Assembly: GCA_027858145.1 (NCBI GenBank)
Contig: JAQIDF010000483.1
Span: 1-5,928 of the forward strand
Length of the DNA: 5,928 bases
Source of the DNA: Prolixibacteraceae bacterium
Lineage (GTDB): Bacteria; Bacteroidota; Bacteroidia; Bacteroidales; Prolixibacteraceae
Direction of reading: 5' to 3'
Position 1 is the stretch's first letter. Each line of letters begins with the position of its first letter. This document shows positions 1-5,928 of this stretch, in pieces. Below the pieces are notes generated by a model, which saw only the letters and a program-made list of their open reading frames with translations, had not been told where the DNA came from and searched no databases. The translations under genes were made by a program, and so were the position numbers.

Positions 1-2424
1 AGCTGCCACCGAAGCATAAATTTGTCCCATCGCGTACCACCCGTTCACACCAACAGACCCTGACATACCCTCGCACCTTGTTCCTTCTCCATAATTTAGC
101 AAAGCCATATCAAAACCCACCAGAGCTGATACTTTGCCATAAAAAATCAGATAGGGTTTCCGACCGGTTTCGAAGCTTGAACTTGCGCCAAAGGCAAAGC
201 CGTCGCCCATTTCAATTGCAGGATTACGATATACCGTATAATCAGGAAACAATTCAAGAATTTGAGATGGAAGCTGTGGCGAAGGAAGATCCTGTCCAAT
301 CATAAAATAACCATCAGTACTAAGCCAACTGTCTAAATCAATACTAATACGGTTCGACGGTTCCCCCACCTTAACATACCATAAGTCAGGATCGAAGTGA
401 GCGGTCATTTGCCCTCCACCATCCAAAGGACTTGCATTAATATCTACATCAAAAACACCATGGAATGTCTGTTCCGGAAAATTATATTCCATATCCATGT
501 CGGCCAGTATTTTTGCCTTGTTCCTGCCAGCAACACCACACAACATGTAACCTTTACCAGTAAGCGATATAGTACCAATACCCCCGTCTGACAAGAATTG
601 TGCATCCAACCCGACATCGCCATTAAAAGCTTCTGGTGAAGGATGTGTGCCCATTACCATTGAAGCACTCAAGCCTAAATCAACGCTATTATCGGGTTCA
701 TATGAAAAACCTGAGTGGGCACTACCGGGTGATGTGCTATTACCAGAAGCTGCCTCCTCTTCATCAAGAACAACCTCCCCTGTTTTACTCATGTGGTACC
801 ACGCACCACCACCAAAACCATAAACACCCAGGCCCGAGAACAATGGCACTCCCTCATTAAACATGGCCTTACCATCTACATACCAATAACGGTAGTTATT
901 TACCGATCCAAATTGCGCTGTAGCCTCAACGGTTGCCTGATCGATAAAAGTTGCAGTAACCCCACCCATGAAACCATCGCCAAATGTAGCATGCGAATCG
1001 TATAGCATCAGACCGCCGTCAATTACCACAGCTCCTAAATCAGCATCAATACCAATTGAATCAAGATCTACCCCGTCGAAAACAAAGCGCTGCGGACCCG
1101 GTTCAGTCGATAACTTGCCCCAAATACTTAGTCTGGTAGTGCCACTGATGGCATTTGCGCCATCCTGCAAGCCAACAGTTAAATCAAATTGCAGCCCCGC
1201 ACCAATTCCACCATCACGGCTTCCGGTTACCATATCAATATTATTGATGGAAATCGGAAACCCCGACATACCGTGCTGCGGGCTTGCCATGCTCCAATCC
1301 CCGTTTTCAATGATAGAACCATAATTCATTACTTTAAGATTTTTAAACTTTACTCCCTTAATATTTAATTTTGAAAGTCCGCCAAGACTTCCCGGTATCG
1401 TCACAGAACCCGACAGGTCAGCAATTGCTTTAAACTTGTTCATTTCATCGTTGTGCATCTCAATCGTTGATGTATTCAGCAAATTAAAATCAGCTTTACC
1501 AAACATATCAACCTTGAATGTATCTTTTGGGCTTATTGAAAACTGGTACATAACATCGCGGGTATGCGTGCTTGAATTATCTGTCATATCTTTGGCTATA
1601 ACCCCTGAATAATAGAGGCAGGAATCAGCAATAGACATTCTTAACCGCCCTCCCATTGATCCCGACTGCAATGAACTACTAAGCATATCAATCCTTAGTG
1701 AATCGATACTGGCTCCCCATCCACCAAAGTCGCCCTTGGGATATTGGATAAGATTAGTACCAATAATTGACCCCGAAAATCCTAACTCATCGATAAGGAC
1801 ATTTTCAACAGCAAAAGTTGGGTGATTATTTTTGAAAGTCTTAAAATCATCGGGTAATGAAACGGTTGCCCGTTTAATATAAAAGCCTTTCCAATTAGCT
1901 GTTTTCTTTCCGGTGTAATGTTCAGGAAACACCATAGCTGTTGGGTTCAAAGCATCTGACCAATCGTAAACCACTTCATCGACAGTCATTTTATACCCAT
2001 CGGCATCTGCAAGGACAAATTCGTCGATCGCTGCACTTGCCAGCCATTGCCACGAACTACCATATTTGCGGGCACGTGCTTTAAAATGCGCACTAACCCT
2101 TGAAGCCGGATCGGTATTTTCTGCGGGTTTCATCCAATTACGCGGAAAAGTGACATCAGCGGCAATGGTCATGTCGCTGAGCGAAGTACAGTCCCACATT
2201 ACATAAGTGCCCGAATCGCTTGGTGTTGGGGCCTTAAATAAGAAGCTCCACGAATCACTACTATCATAACCAAAATCCTGGGCGAGATACAAGATCACCT
2301 TCTCCATTCCGCCAAACCCATCATTATGAAAACAAATATTTTTAGCACCAAAGCCCAATCCCACATCGGGACCTAACGATGGCAATTCAACATAAGTTGC
2401 CACATTCATTTCGCCATGAGTTGG
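1..2424 (-). other. Large uncharacterised Gly/Asp-rich beta-strand region (residues about 870-1677)
   Basis: More than 800 residues of short alternating hydrophobic/polar strands with Gly, Asp and Asn turns make up the C-terminal half seen here. Recurrent local elements include FSGSIIGTNLI, SGSMGGRLRMSI and LSGSVTIPGSLGG. The striking segments are NYRYWYVDGKAMF (about 1378-1390), GLGVYGFGGGAWYHM (about 1400-1414), an acidic loop VVLDEEEAASGNS (about 1420-1432), LWYVKVGEPSNRISI (about 1550-1564) and GYFMIGQDLPSP (about 1574-1585). No membrane helix, catalytic triad or classical calcium repeat is evident. I recall similar motifs ('YRYWYVD', 'WYixiGxPxnRi', 'YFMxGxxiP') in giant Bacteroidota proteins annotated only as hypothetical; this is memory, not a search. 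The region continues past the left edge. Confidence 0.5.
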
Positions 2425-5031
2425 CGTAAACTTCATACCAACAATGCCAATAATAAAATTATATCCGTCCCAGTTATGATCGTAGCCCAAAGGCAGCGTA
2501 ACAGCTTCAGAACCGGTAAAACCACTCACCAGTTTACCCAAACTCGACGAATGTTCATGAATTTCTTTAAACTTTAATTGGTCGGAAGCAAAACCATATG
2601 CTTTATCCTGAAAATCATTTCCTTCCTGTTTTGTATAAGGCGCATCGGTATCAACTTTTGCAAAAGCCTCCCCTTCAAAAACTTTTTTGTCGCTATTAAC
2701 TTTCAAGCCATTAAACTCAACAAGGACATTTGCTTTTATGTAAGGAATCTTAATTGTACCTGTACCCGAAAGACCCGATGGATCACCCGAAACCGAAATC
2801 AACTTTAAATCGAATTTTCCGATTTTAATCGTACTATCCTTAGCTAATGTTTGGCTACCGGCAGTTGTATTGGAGGGTGCTTCGGCATAGCAGTCACCGG
2901 GGCAACTGTTTTTATTTTTATCCGACTCAAGTAATTGAAATACGCCATCATTTGAAATCAGCGAATCAGCCCCACATACATCTCCGTCTTTCCGTATAGA
3001 ATCTTTATCGTATTTTAATTTCATGTTCCATACATAATACGAATTCAACTTTCCTTCAAAAGATTTTGATTTTGAGCCACCATTAATAAAATTGATATCA
3101 AGACGCGTATTACCGTTTATGTCGGGTGCATATGCATACAATATCGAGTCAGCATTCCCTTTAAATGTCGTATCAATTTTTGCTTTCGAGAGTTTGGCAT
3201 TTTCGGTGCTTTGCGATTCACCGGATTTTTCCCACAATCTGAATCGTCCGCCTTTAATATGCTTTTTCTTAATTTCAGGTTTCACCGTTACAGCAAAACG
3301 TGGCTTTTTATTATTATTCCAAACACCATCGTTAGCCGGCTGAAACACTTCAAGCTCAAAACAGTTATAGATAGAATCGGGTACAATTTTAATTTTCCTT
3401 GCCGAAGAAGTATAATATGCCGAATCGGCTTTATCCATATATTTAAACCGCCAAAAATATGAGCCTGTATCTGATACCGCGTTAAGATTGCTTGATATTT
3501 TATTGAATAATGCATCCCAATTCGCACCGGTTAAAATTTCGTTTTCAGGAACATTCAAGTCTTTTGTTTGTAGTAATGAATCAAAATTTTCTTTTTTAGA
3601 TAATTCAAATCGTAGCTTAGCACCTGCATTTGAATACGAGTTTGCAGCATGAAAAAGCGGATTTTCAAGCTCGACCGTACTAAGCATGTTAAGATTATTT
3701 GGTTCAGGAATCGTTAATTCGAGGTTTATTTTATGGTTAGCCCGAATCGACGTATCGGCCTTGGGCAATAATGATGCAGGCTTTTTCAGTCCAATTACAA
3801 AAGCTGTTTCGCTGGTTGTTTTGGTAAACGAAGAACCATCGGTATTGGTAAAAACGGCTTCAACATTCCAATAATATTTTTTTCCGGTCTGCAGATTCTG
3901 CATCCATGGTGGAAACGATTTATTCGCATCAAGATTTGCCACTATCCATCCCGATTTATTTGCTTCAGTAAGATTTTGAGAAGACATTGGCCCTTCGGCA
4001 AACTGTACCTCATGGCTGTTAGTATAAACTTCAGATGAAGATTCATCGTGAACCGTCAGGTTTACATTAATGATACGCACATGTTGTGAAGGCGGTGTTA
4101 ATGCAACCATTAAATGAGGTGTAAGCCACGGTATTGTATCATTATTTTCAGGATAGACATTATCCAACATTGCAAATTCCCCGCTTATATCTTCGAGCCG
4201 GAAAATACCAGGCTCGCTTAACCCCCGGTTCGAAGAGGCCGGATTGTTATTTACATCAAAAGCCTGAACAATCCATACAAAACGGTTTACACCCGGGAAA
4301 TAATCAAATGACATATCGCTTGGTAAATATTGATAAGTACTTGAATAAATGTCATTTTTCTCAAAAAGCACCTGGTTGCGTTCAATAGCTTCACGCGGGC
4401 CTTGTCCGGAAAAAACAGGGCATATTTTCAACTTGTATTTGATTTGATTTCGCCCCGGGTTATAATTAACAACCGGGGTCCATGTAAATACAGGGTATTG
4501 ATTAACAATCACTTCATCATCAACAGGCATAATTAACACGGGGGGTTCGGGGATCAATATTGAAAAACCCGTACAATACTCTTCCCCAATAGTTATGTTT
4601 TCGCCCATCTGATTGTATACCGAGATACACATCTCGTAATTACCCTCGGGAATAGAATTGGTAAATACAGCAAGCCGTTGAAGTCGCGAATCGAAATTCA
4701 CAGAATTAACGTTAAACACCCTGTCGCCACCCAACACATTCACCGAAGGTGCAGAAGGGACATTAAATCTTGGAATTACCGGACTTTTTATATCAGTTCT
4801 AGCTACGGTATTCCCCGAATCATCAAATATTGAAAAACCAAGGAAACAATTTTGATACTCAGTTGAAGTGGTATTTGTAATAATCACCTGGATTACCGTA
4901 GGATCTTCGGCCCAAACCGAAATTTCTGAAGGAATTGGATTTCTGACTATAATTTTCACATCAACCTGTGAAAAAACATCGGTTGCTACAATGCCCAACA
5001 GAAGTATAGCTATGCAGAATGCTTTTTTCAT
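1..5031 (-). CDS. Giant secreted multidomain beta-rich protein, 3' end beyond window
   Basis: This is a single open frame of 1677 codons, read from ATG at 5031 down to base 1, with no internal stop; it is truncated by the window edge, so its true length is unknown. The start is fixed by an in-frame TAA just upstream (5047-5049), with no other ATG between, and by the signal peptide that follows directly. Order of parts (residues): signal peptide 1-21; Ig-like N-domain about 22-157, ending in PEGNYEMCISVYN-type strands; four Fn3-like repeats about 158-702, each with an aromatic strand (W253, W388, W527, W668); Cys-containing linker about 686-725 (C686, C710, C714); short beta module about 725-800; Gly/Asp-rich beta-strand region about 870-1677. 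No catalytic motif is visible. The architecture fits an exported surface or periplasmic structural or binding protein of Bacteroidota. The N-terminal part recalls tandem Ig-like (TANFOR-type) domains of this phylum, an uncertain recollection. No specific function is assigned. It has no visible operon partner. Confidence 0.95.
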   Translation of the reverse strand, partial: MKKAFCIAILLLGIVATDVFSQVDVKIIVRNPIPSEISVWAEDPTVIQVIITNTTSTEYQNCFLGFSIFDDSGNTVARTDIKSPVIPRFNVPSAPSVNVLGGDRVFNVNSVNFDSRLQRLAVFTNSIPEGNYEMCISVYNQMGENITIGEEYCTGFSILIPEPPVLIMPVDDEVIVNQYPVFTWTPVVNYNPGRNQIKYKLKICPVFSGQGPREAIERNQVLFEKNDIYSSTYQYLPSDMSFDYFPGVNRFVWIVQAFDVNNNPASSNRGLSEPGIFRLEDISGEFAMLDNVYPENNDTIPWLTPHLMVALTPPSQHVRIINVNLTVHDESSSEVYTNSHEVQFAEGPMSSQNLTEANKSGWIVANLDANKSFPPWMQNLQTGKKYYWNVEAVFTNTDGSSFTKTTSETAFVIGLKKPASLLPKADTSIRANHKINLELTIPEPNNLNMLSTVELENPLFHAANSYSNAGAKLRFELSKKENFDSLLQTKDLNVPENEILTGANWDALFNKISSNLNAVSDTGSYFWRFKYMDKADSAYYTSSARKIKIVPDSIYNCFELEVFQPANDGVWNNNKKPRFAVTVKPEIKKKHIKGGRFRLWEKSGESQSTENAKLSKAKIDTTFKGNADSILYAYAPDINGNTRLDINFINGGSKSKSFEGKLNSYYVWNMKLKYDKDSIRKDGDVCGADSLISNDGVFQLLESDKNKNSCPGDCYAEAPSNTTAGSQTLAKDSTIKIGKFDLKLISVSGDPSGLSGTGTIKIPYIKANVLVEFNGLKVNSDKKVFEGEAFAKVDTDAPYTKQEGNDFQDKAYGFASDQLKFKEIHEHSSSLGKLVSGFTGSEAVTLPLGYDHNWDGYNFIIGIVGMKFTPTHGEMNVATYVELPSLGPDVGLGFGAKNICFHNDGFGGMEKVILYLAQDFGYDSSDSWSFLFKAPTPSDSGTYVMWDCTSLSDMTIAADVTFPRNWMKPAENTDPASRVSAHFKARARKYGSSWQWLASAAIDEFVLADADGYKMTVDEVVYDWSDALNPTAMVFPEHYTGKKTANWKGFYIKRATVSLPDDFKTFKNNHPTFAVENVLIDELGFSGSIIGTNLIQYPKGDFGGWGASIDSLRIDMLSSSLQSGSMGGRLRMSIADSCLYYSGVIAKDMTDNSSTHTRDVMYQFSISPKDTFKVDMFGKADFNLLNTSTIEMHNDEMNKFKAIADLSGSVTIPGSLGGLSKLNIKGVKFKNLKVMNYGSIIENGDWSMASPQHGMSGFPISINNIDMVTGSRDGGIGAGLQFDLTVGLQDGANAISGTTRLSIWGKLSTEPGPQRFVFDGVDLDSIGIDADLGAVVIDGGLMLYDSHATFGDGFMGGVTATFIDQATVEATAQFGSVNNYRYWYVDGKAMFNEGVPLFSGLGVYGFGGGAWYHMSKTGEVVLDEEEAASGNSTSPGSAHSGFSYEPDNSVDLGLSASMVMGTHPSPEAFNGDVGLDAQFLSDGGIGTISLTGKGYMLCGVAGRNKAKILADMDMEYNFPEQTFHGVFDVDINASPLDGGGQMTAHFDPDLWYVKVGEPSNRISIDLDSWLSTDGYFMIGQDLPSPQLPSQILELFPDYTVYRNPAIEMGDGFAFGASSSFETGRKPYLIFYGKVSALVGFDMALLNYGEGTRCEGMSGSVGVNGWYAMGQIYASVAA
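2632..2976 (-). other. Cys-containing linker and short beta module (residues about 686-800)
   Basis: After the Fn3-like array comes a polar stretch with C686 and the motif C710-P-G-D-C714, followed by a Thr/Ser/Ala linker. From about residue 725 a compact beta module follows: STIKIGKFDLKLISVSG, then GLSGTGTIKIPYIKANVLVEF, then GLKVNSDKKVFEGEAFAKVD. The pattern 'G-x-G-x-I-x-IPyi...V-x-F-x-glkvN...v-x-G' resembles a module I recall in other very large uncharacterised Bacteroidota proteins, but I cannot name a family. The closely spaced cysteines could form a small disulfide loop in the exported protein, joined or balanced by C686. Confidence 0.45.
2926..4560 (-). repeat. Array of four Fn3-like repeats, about 140 residues each (residues 158-702)
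   Basis: Four divergent units can be laid out by a shared late strand with an aromatic-x-Trp core: RFVWIVQAFD (W253), YYWNVEAVF (W388), YFWRFKYMD (W527) and YYVWNMKLKYD (W668). The Trp spacings are 135, 139 and 141 residues, a regular period at the protein level. Units begin with a Pro-rich strand: PEPPVLIMP then PVFTWTP in unit 1, PEN-DTIPWLTPHLMVAL in unit 2, and PANDGVWNNNKKPRFAVTV in unit 4. Unit 3 is less clear at its start (ASLLPKADTSIRANHKINLEL). Fn3-like sandwiches typically serve as spacers or ligand-binding modules on the cell surface. The units are too divergent to be recent duplications, and I see no DNA-level repeat. Confidence 0.6.
4561..4968 (-). other. N-terminal Ig-like beta-sandwich domain (residues 22-157)
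   Basis: Alternating hydrophobic strands separated by Pro/Asn/Gly turns suggest an Ig-like sandwich. Visible elements are a first strand VDVKIIVRNP, a strand VIQVIITNTTS, a strand CFLGFSIFDDSG, and a late hairpin in which IPEGNYEMCISVYNQ is followed by EEYCTGFSI. The 'PEGxYxxCixxYn' signature followed by a Cys strand recurs, from memory, at the start of large exported Bacteroidota proteins. C135 and C153 sit on neighbouring predicted strands and could form a disulfide; C62 is a third Cys. The boundary with the next domain is set by PEPPVLIMP at about residue 161. Confidence 0.6.
4969..5031 (-). other. Sec signal peptide of the giant protein (residues 1-21)
   Basis: The N-terminus has two lysines (K2, K3), a hydrophobic core at about residues 4-16 (AFCIAILLLGIVA), and a likely signal peptidase I site after S21 (V19-F20-S21 | Q22). 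A mature protein beginning with Gln is common among exported Bacteroidota proteins. The only Cys here, C6, is too early and in the wrong context for a lipobox, so a lipoprotein is unlikely. This predicts export across the inner membrane; the final location depends on the unseen C-terminus. Confidence 0.85.
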
Positions 5032-5242
5032 AGAGAGGTCTTTTAATTAGCAAACTTCTGGCCTTGTTCTTAAATAATTATCTATGAAGTTACGATAAAA
5101 CAATGACAAATAACAGTAATACTTTATAAATGAAACATATGAGTGTGTAACTGCAGGTATCTATTATGCAATCATCAGTAATTTTATATTTTATTACTAA
5201 TCAAGCTGTAACTTTAAAAAGGCTTTCTTTTTAGGTTGAATT
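5032..5242. other. AT-rich leader between giant gene and transposase remnant
   Basis: This 211-base stretch separates the start of the giant minus-strand gene from the plus-strand transposase remnant. It is very AT-rich and holds no plausible gene. The promoter of the giant gene should lie here, but no convincing Bacteroidota -33/-7 pair is visible. The bases just upstream of the start codon are A/T-rich (TTAAAAGA on the minus strand) and lack a Shine-Dalgarno match, which is normal for this phylum. The outer end of the former insertion sequence probably also lies here, but I could not identify a terminal inverted repeat. Confidence 0.5.
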
Positions 5243-5404
5243 ATGAGAAAAAGATTCGAGCAACAATTATCTATAGGCAGGTTGTTAATTGAAGACACTC
5301 AAATCCCTACAGCAAAAAGAAGCGGTGCTTTACCGGGACTGTGCGCTGCTTAAAAATAGATTTATACAAATACGGAATATAACGAGAAGATATTCAGTGT
5401 ATTA
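5243..5404 (+). pseudogene. Decayed N-terminal fragment of an insertion-sequence transposase (ISNCY-like)
   Basis: Reading from ATG at 5243 gives MRKRFEQQLSIGRLLIEDTQ and onward to GALPGLCAA, then TAA (5351), Lys, TAG (5357), and in the same frame IYTNTEYNEKIFSVL up to about 5404. Without the two stops this makes about 54 continuous codons that match the opening of Bacteroidota transposases I recall as ISNCY family. Those begin 'MRkrFEQQl.iG...Ie', continue with 'LP.Ll.AL..Iy....ynekIFsvLe', and run to several hundred residues. Here the similarity ends at about 5404, and the catalytic part is absent. The fragment is therefore an inactive relic of an insertion followed by internal or 3' deletion. 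The family name is from memory (moderate certainty); that it is a broken transposase start is more secure. Confidence 0.65.
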
Positions 5405-5646
5405 TCCAACCTTTGATGATTGACATGACACTAGCATACTATTCCCTTGACCCTCTGCGCCCTCTTGCGTTCTCCGGTGTTTTTAAAATAGCAGCCCGAA
5501 GCTTAAAATTACCATTGAGCTCCATATGTGGGATTATGCGAGTTTCATAATATTTCATCTGCCAAACGGCTCTACTGGCTCGGTTTTGCAAAACGTACCG
5601 TCTCTATCTCCCTCTTCCACATTGTAATCCAAACATTACTAAACAG
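5405..5646. other. Gene-free spacer between transposase relic and hairpin
   Basis: No coding sequence is supportable here on either strand. The longest thing I noticed is a 28-codon minus-strand frame (5439-5525) that runs through the low-complexity repeat at 5444-5479 and looks accidental. The left boundary is where transposase similarity ends, so it probably marks a deletion or recombination point. I could not find a mirrored insertion-sequence end in this stretch. It contains one repeat-like element, listed separately. Confidence 0.5.
5444..5479. repeat. Short pyrimidine-rich repeat element (CCCTCTGCG / CCCTCTTGCG / TTCTCCGGTG)
   Basis: Two near-identical units, CCCTCTGCG (5451-5459) and CCCTCTTGCG (5460-5469), are followed by a weaker one (5470-5479). 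On the minus strand it reads CACCGGAGAACGCAAGAGGG then CGCAGAGGGTCAAGG. This closely resembles a dispersed intergenic sequence I recall from many bacterial genomes, of the type ACCGCAGAGAACGCAGAGGG followed by CGCAAAGG. The copy here appears degenerate, with small indels relative to that remembered form. Its function is unknown. Confidence 0.4.
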
Positions 5647-5678
5647 CAAAGCCCGGCTTTAAAAAAAACCGGGCTTTG
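5647..5678. terminator. Strong GC-rich hairpin, probable bidirectional terminator
   Basis: CAAAGCCCGG (5647-5656) and CCGGGCTTTG (5669-5678) are perfect 10-base inverted arms. The stem can extend inward by three A-T pairs (5658-5660 with 5666-5668) past a bulged C at 5657, leaving an all-A loop at 5661-5665. AAAGCCCGG...CCGGGCTTT is a typical form of intrinsic terminator in AT-rich Bacteroidota. The run of T after the stem is short on both strands (CTTTG), so termination efficiency is uncertain. No intact gene lies directly before it on either strand within the window, so the transcript it ends is either outside the window (minus-strand reading from the right) or lost. Confidence 0.7.
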
Positions 5679-5928
5679 TAATTCATATGTAGAAGTGTCA
5701 GCAAGAAAACTACCTTTTTTTCAAGTGCTTGAAGGAATCATGTGACATTATTGTGGGGAAGGATATAAAATTGAATTTTGTTCCCACCGTTTGTCATCTC
5801 GACGAAACTAAAATCACGTGAAATGAAATCCCATAGTTTAACCTTTTTATTTATGGACAGCCTATAGGATAGAGTTTGGCTTAGGCTAATTTATAAAAAC
5901 AGAGAGCGCCCAGGCCAATGTCCTGCAC
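5679..5928. other. Gene-free spacer to right window edge
   Basis: All frames carry frequent stops and I see no gene start or end. It holds a 14-base near-palindrome TTCAAGTGCTTGAA (5720-5733; arms of 6 with a 2-base centre) and a repeat-like element listed separately. There is also a short palindrome CCTATAGG at about 5861-5868. None of these can be given a function. Confidence 0.5.
5787..5834 (-). repeat. Candidate dispersed intergenic repeat (GATTT...CGTCGAGATGACAAA type)
   Basis: On the minus strand this reads ATGGGATTTCATTTCACGTG followed by ATTTTAGTTTCGTCGAGATG and ACAAACGG. The ends resemble a very common dispersed intergenic repeat I recall from Bacteroidota and other phyla, of the type GGGATTTCTC...CTTCGTCGAGATGACAAA. 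The middle differs and contains the 8-base palindrome TCACGTGA (5814-5821). It is probably a decayed copy; identification rests on memory of the consensus. Confidence 0.4.

Noticed and set aside
78..1324. Five short plus-strand open frames of 64-118 codons
   Set aside because: They lie opposite the continuous minus-strand gene, overlap each other, lack any coherent protein pattern and read as antisense shadows.
4205..4245. tRNA T-arm-like sequence (CCCGGTTCGAAGAGG)
   Set aside because: There is no matching acceptor, D-arm or anticodon arm around it, and the bases are explained as codons within the giant gene.
2578..5050. Further short open frames on both strands, including a 79-codon minus-strand frame at 3288-3527
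   Set aside because: All are covered by the giant minus-strand frame, whose signal peptide and domain pattern are far better supported.
5051..5058. Possible -7 promoter box for the giant gene (GAAGTTTG on the minus strand, 7 of 8 to TAnnTTTG counting free positions)
   Set aside because: No TTTG-like -33 box lies at the expected distance of about 19-21 bases, so the match is probably chance.
5480..5491. Right terminal inverted repeat of the insertion sequence (TTTTTAAA matching the left flank at about 5212-5219)
   Set aside because: The match is only eight A/T bases and so not distinguishable from chance in this composition.
5439..5525. 28-codon minus-strand frame beginning MELNGNFKL
   Set aside because: It is too short, its second half is the low-complexity repeat, and there is no ribosome site or recognisable protein.
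5720..5733. TTCAAGTGCTTGAA near-palindrome as an operator
   Set aside because: No adjacent gene or promoter exists for it to regulate, and an AT-rich 14-base near-palindrome is expected by chance.
1..5928. CRISPR arrays, riboswitches, rRNA or tRNA genes, replication origin
   Set aside because: No regularly spaced direct repeats, no conserved RNA motifs and no clustered DnaA-box pattern were seen on either strand.

Overview
This window looks like the chromosome of a member of the Bacteroidota (Cytophagales, Marinilabiliales or Flavobacteriales type; I cannot place the order). The evidence is moderately AT-rich DNA, a giant secreted protein with a signal peptide ending in S|Q, Ig/Fn3-like beta-sandwich repeats of a style common in this phylum, no clear Shine-Dalgarno sequence before the start codon, and the remains of a transposase of a type I associate with Bacteroidota.

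Layout. Positions 1-5031 are one uninterrupted reading frame on the minus strand. It starts with ATG at 5031 and runs off the left edge still open, giving 1677 codons with no stop. I read every in-frame triplet along this stretch and found no stop or frameshift. The protein has a signal peptide, an N-terminal Ig-like domain, four Fn3-like repeats of about 140 residues, a Cys-containing linker (C-PGD-C), a short beta module, and then at least 800 residues of Gly/Asp-rich beta-strand sequence whose function I cannot name. The C-terminus lies outside the window, so a type IX secretion signal or a membrane anchor cannot be checked.

Positions 5032-5928 hold no intact gene. They contain the AT-rich leader of the giant gene and a decayed N-terminus of a transposase on the plus strand (5243-5404), broken by two stop codons only two codons apart. 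They also hold two short sequences that resemble dispersed intergenic repeats (5444-5479 and about 5787-5834) and a strong GC-rich hairpin resembling a bidirectional terminator (5647-5678). The region reads as an insertion-prone spacer where mobile and repetitive DNA has collected and decayed.

How the parts work together: only one functional gene is visible, so no operon or pathway can be deduced. The giant protein is predicted to be exported to the periplasm or cell surface, probably in a structural, adhesive or binding role. That role is inferred from its architecture alone. The most novel element is the large beta-rich C-terminal half, which I recognise only as a recurring uncharacterised type of Bacteroidota sequence.
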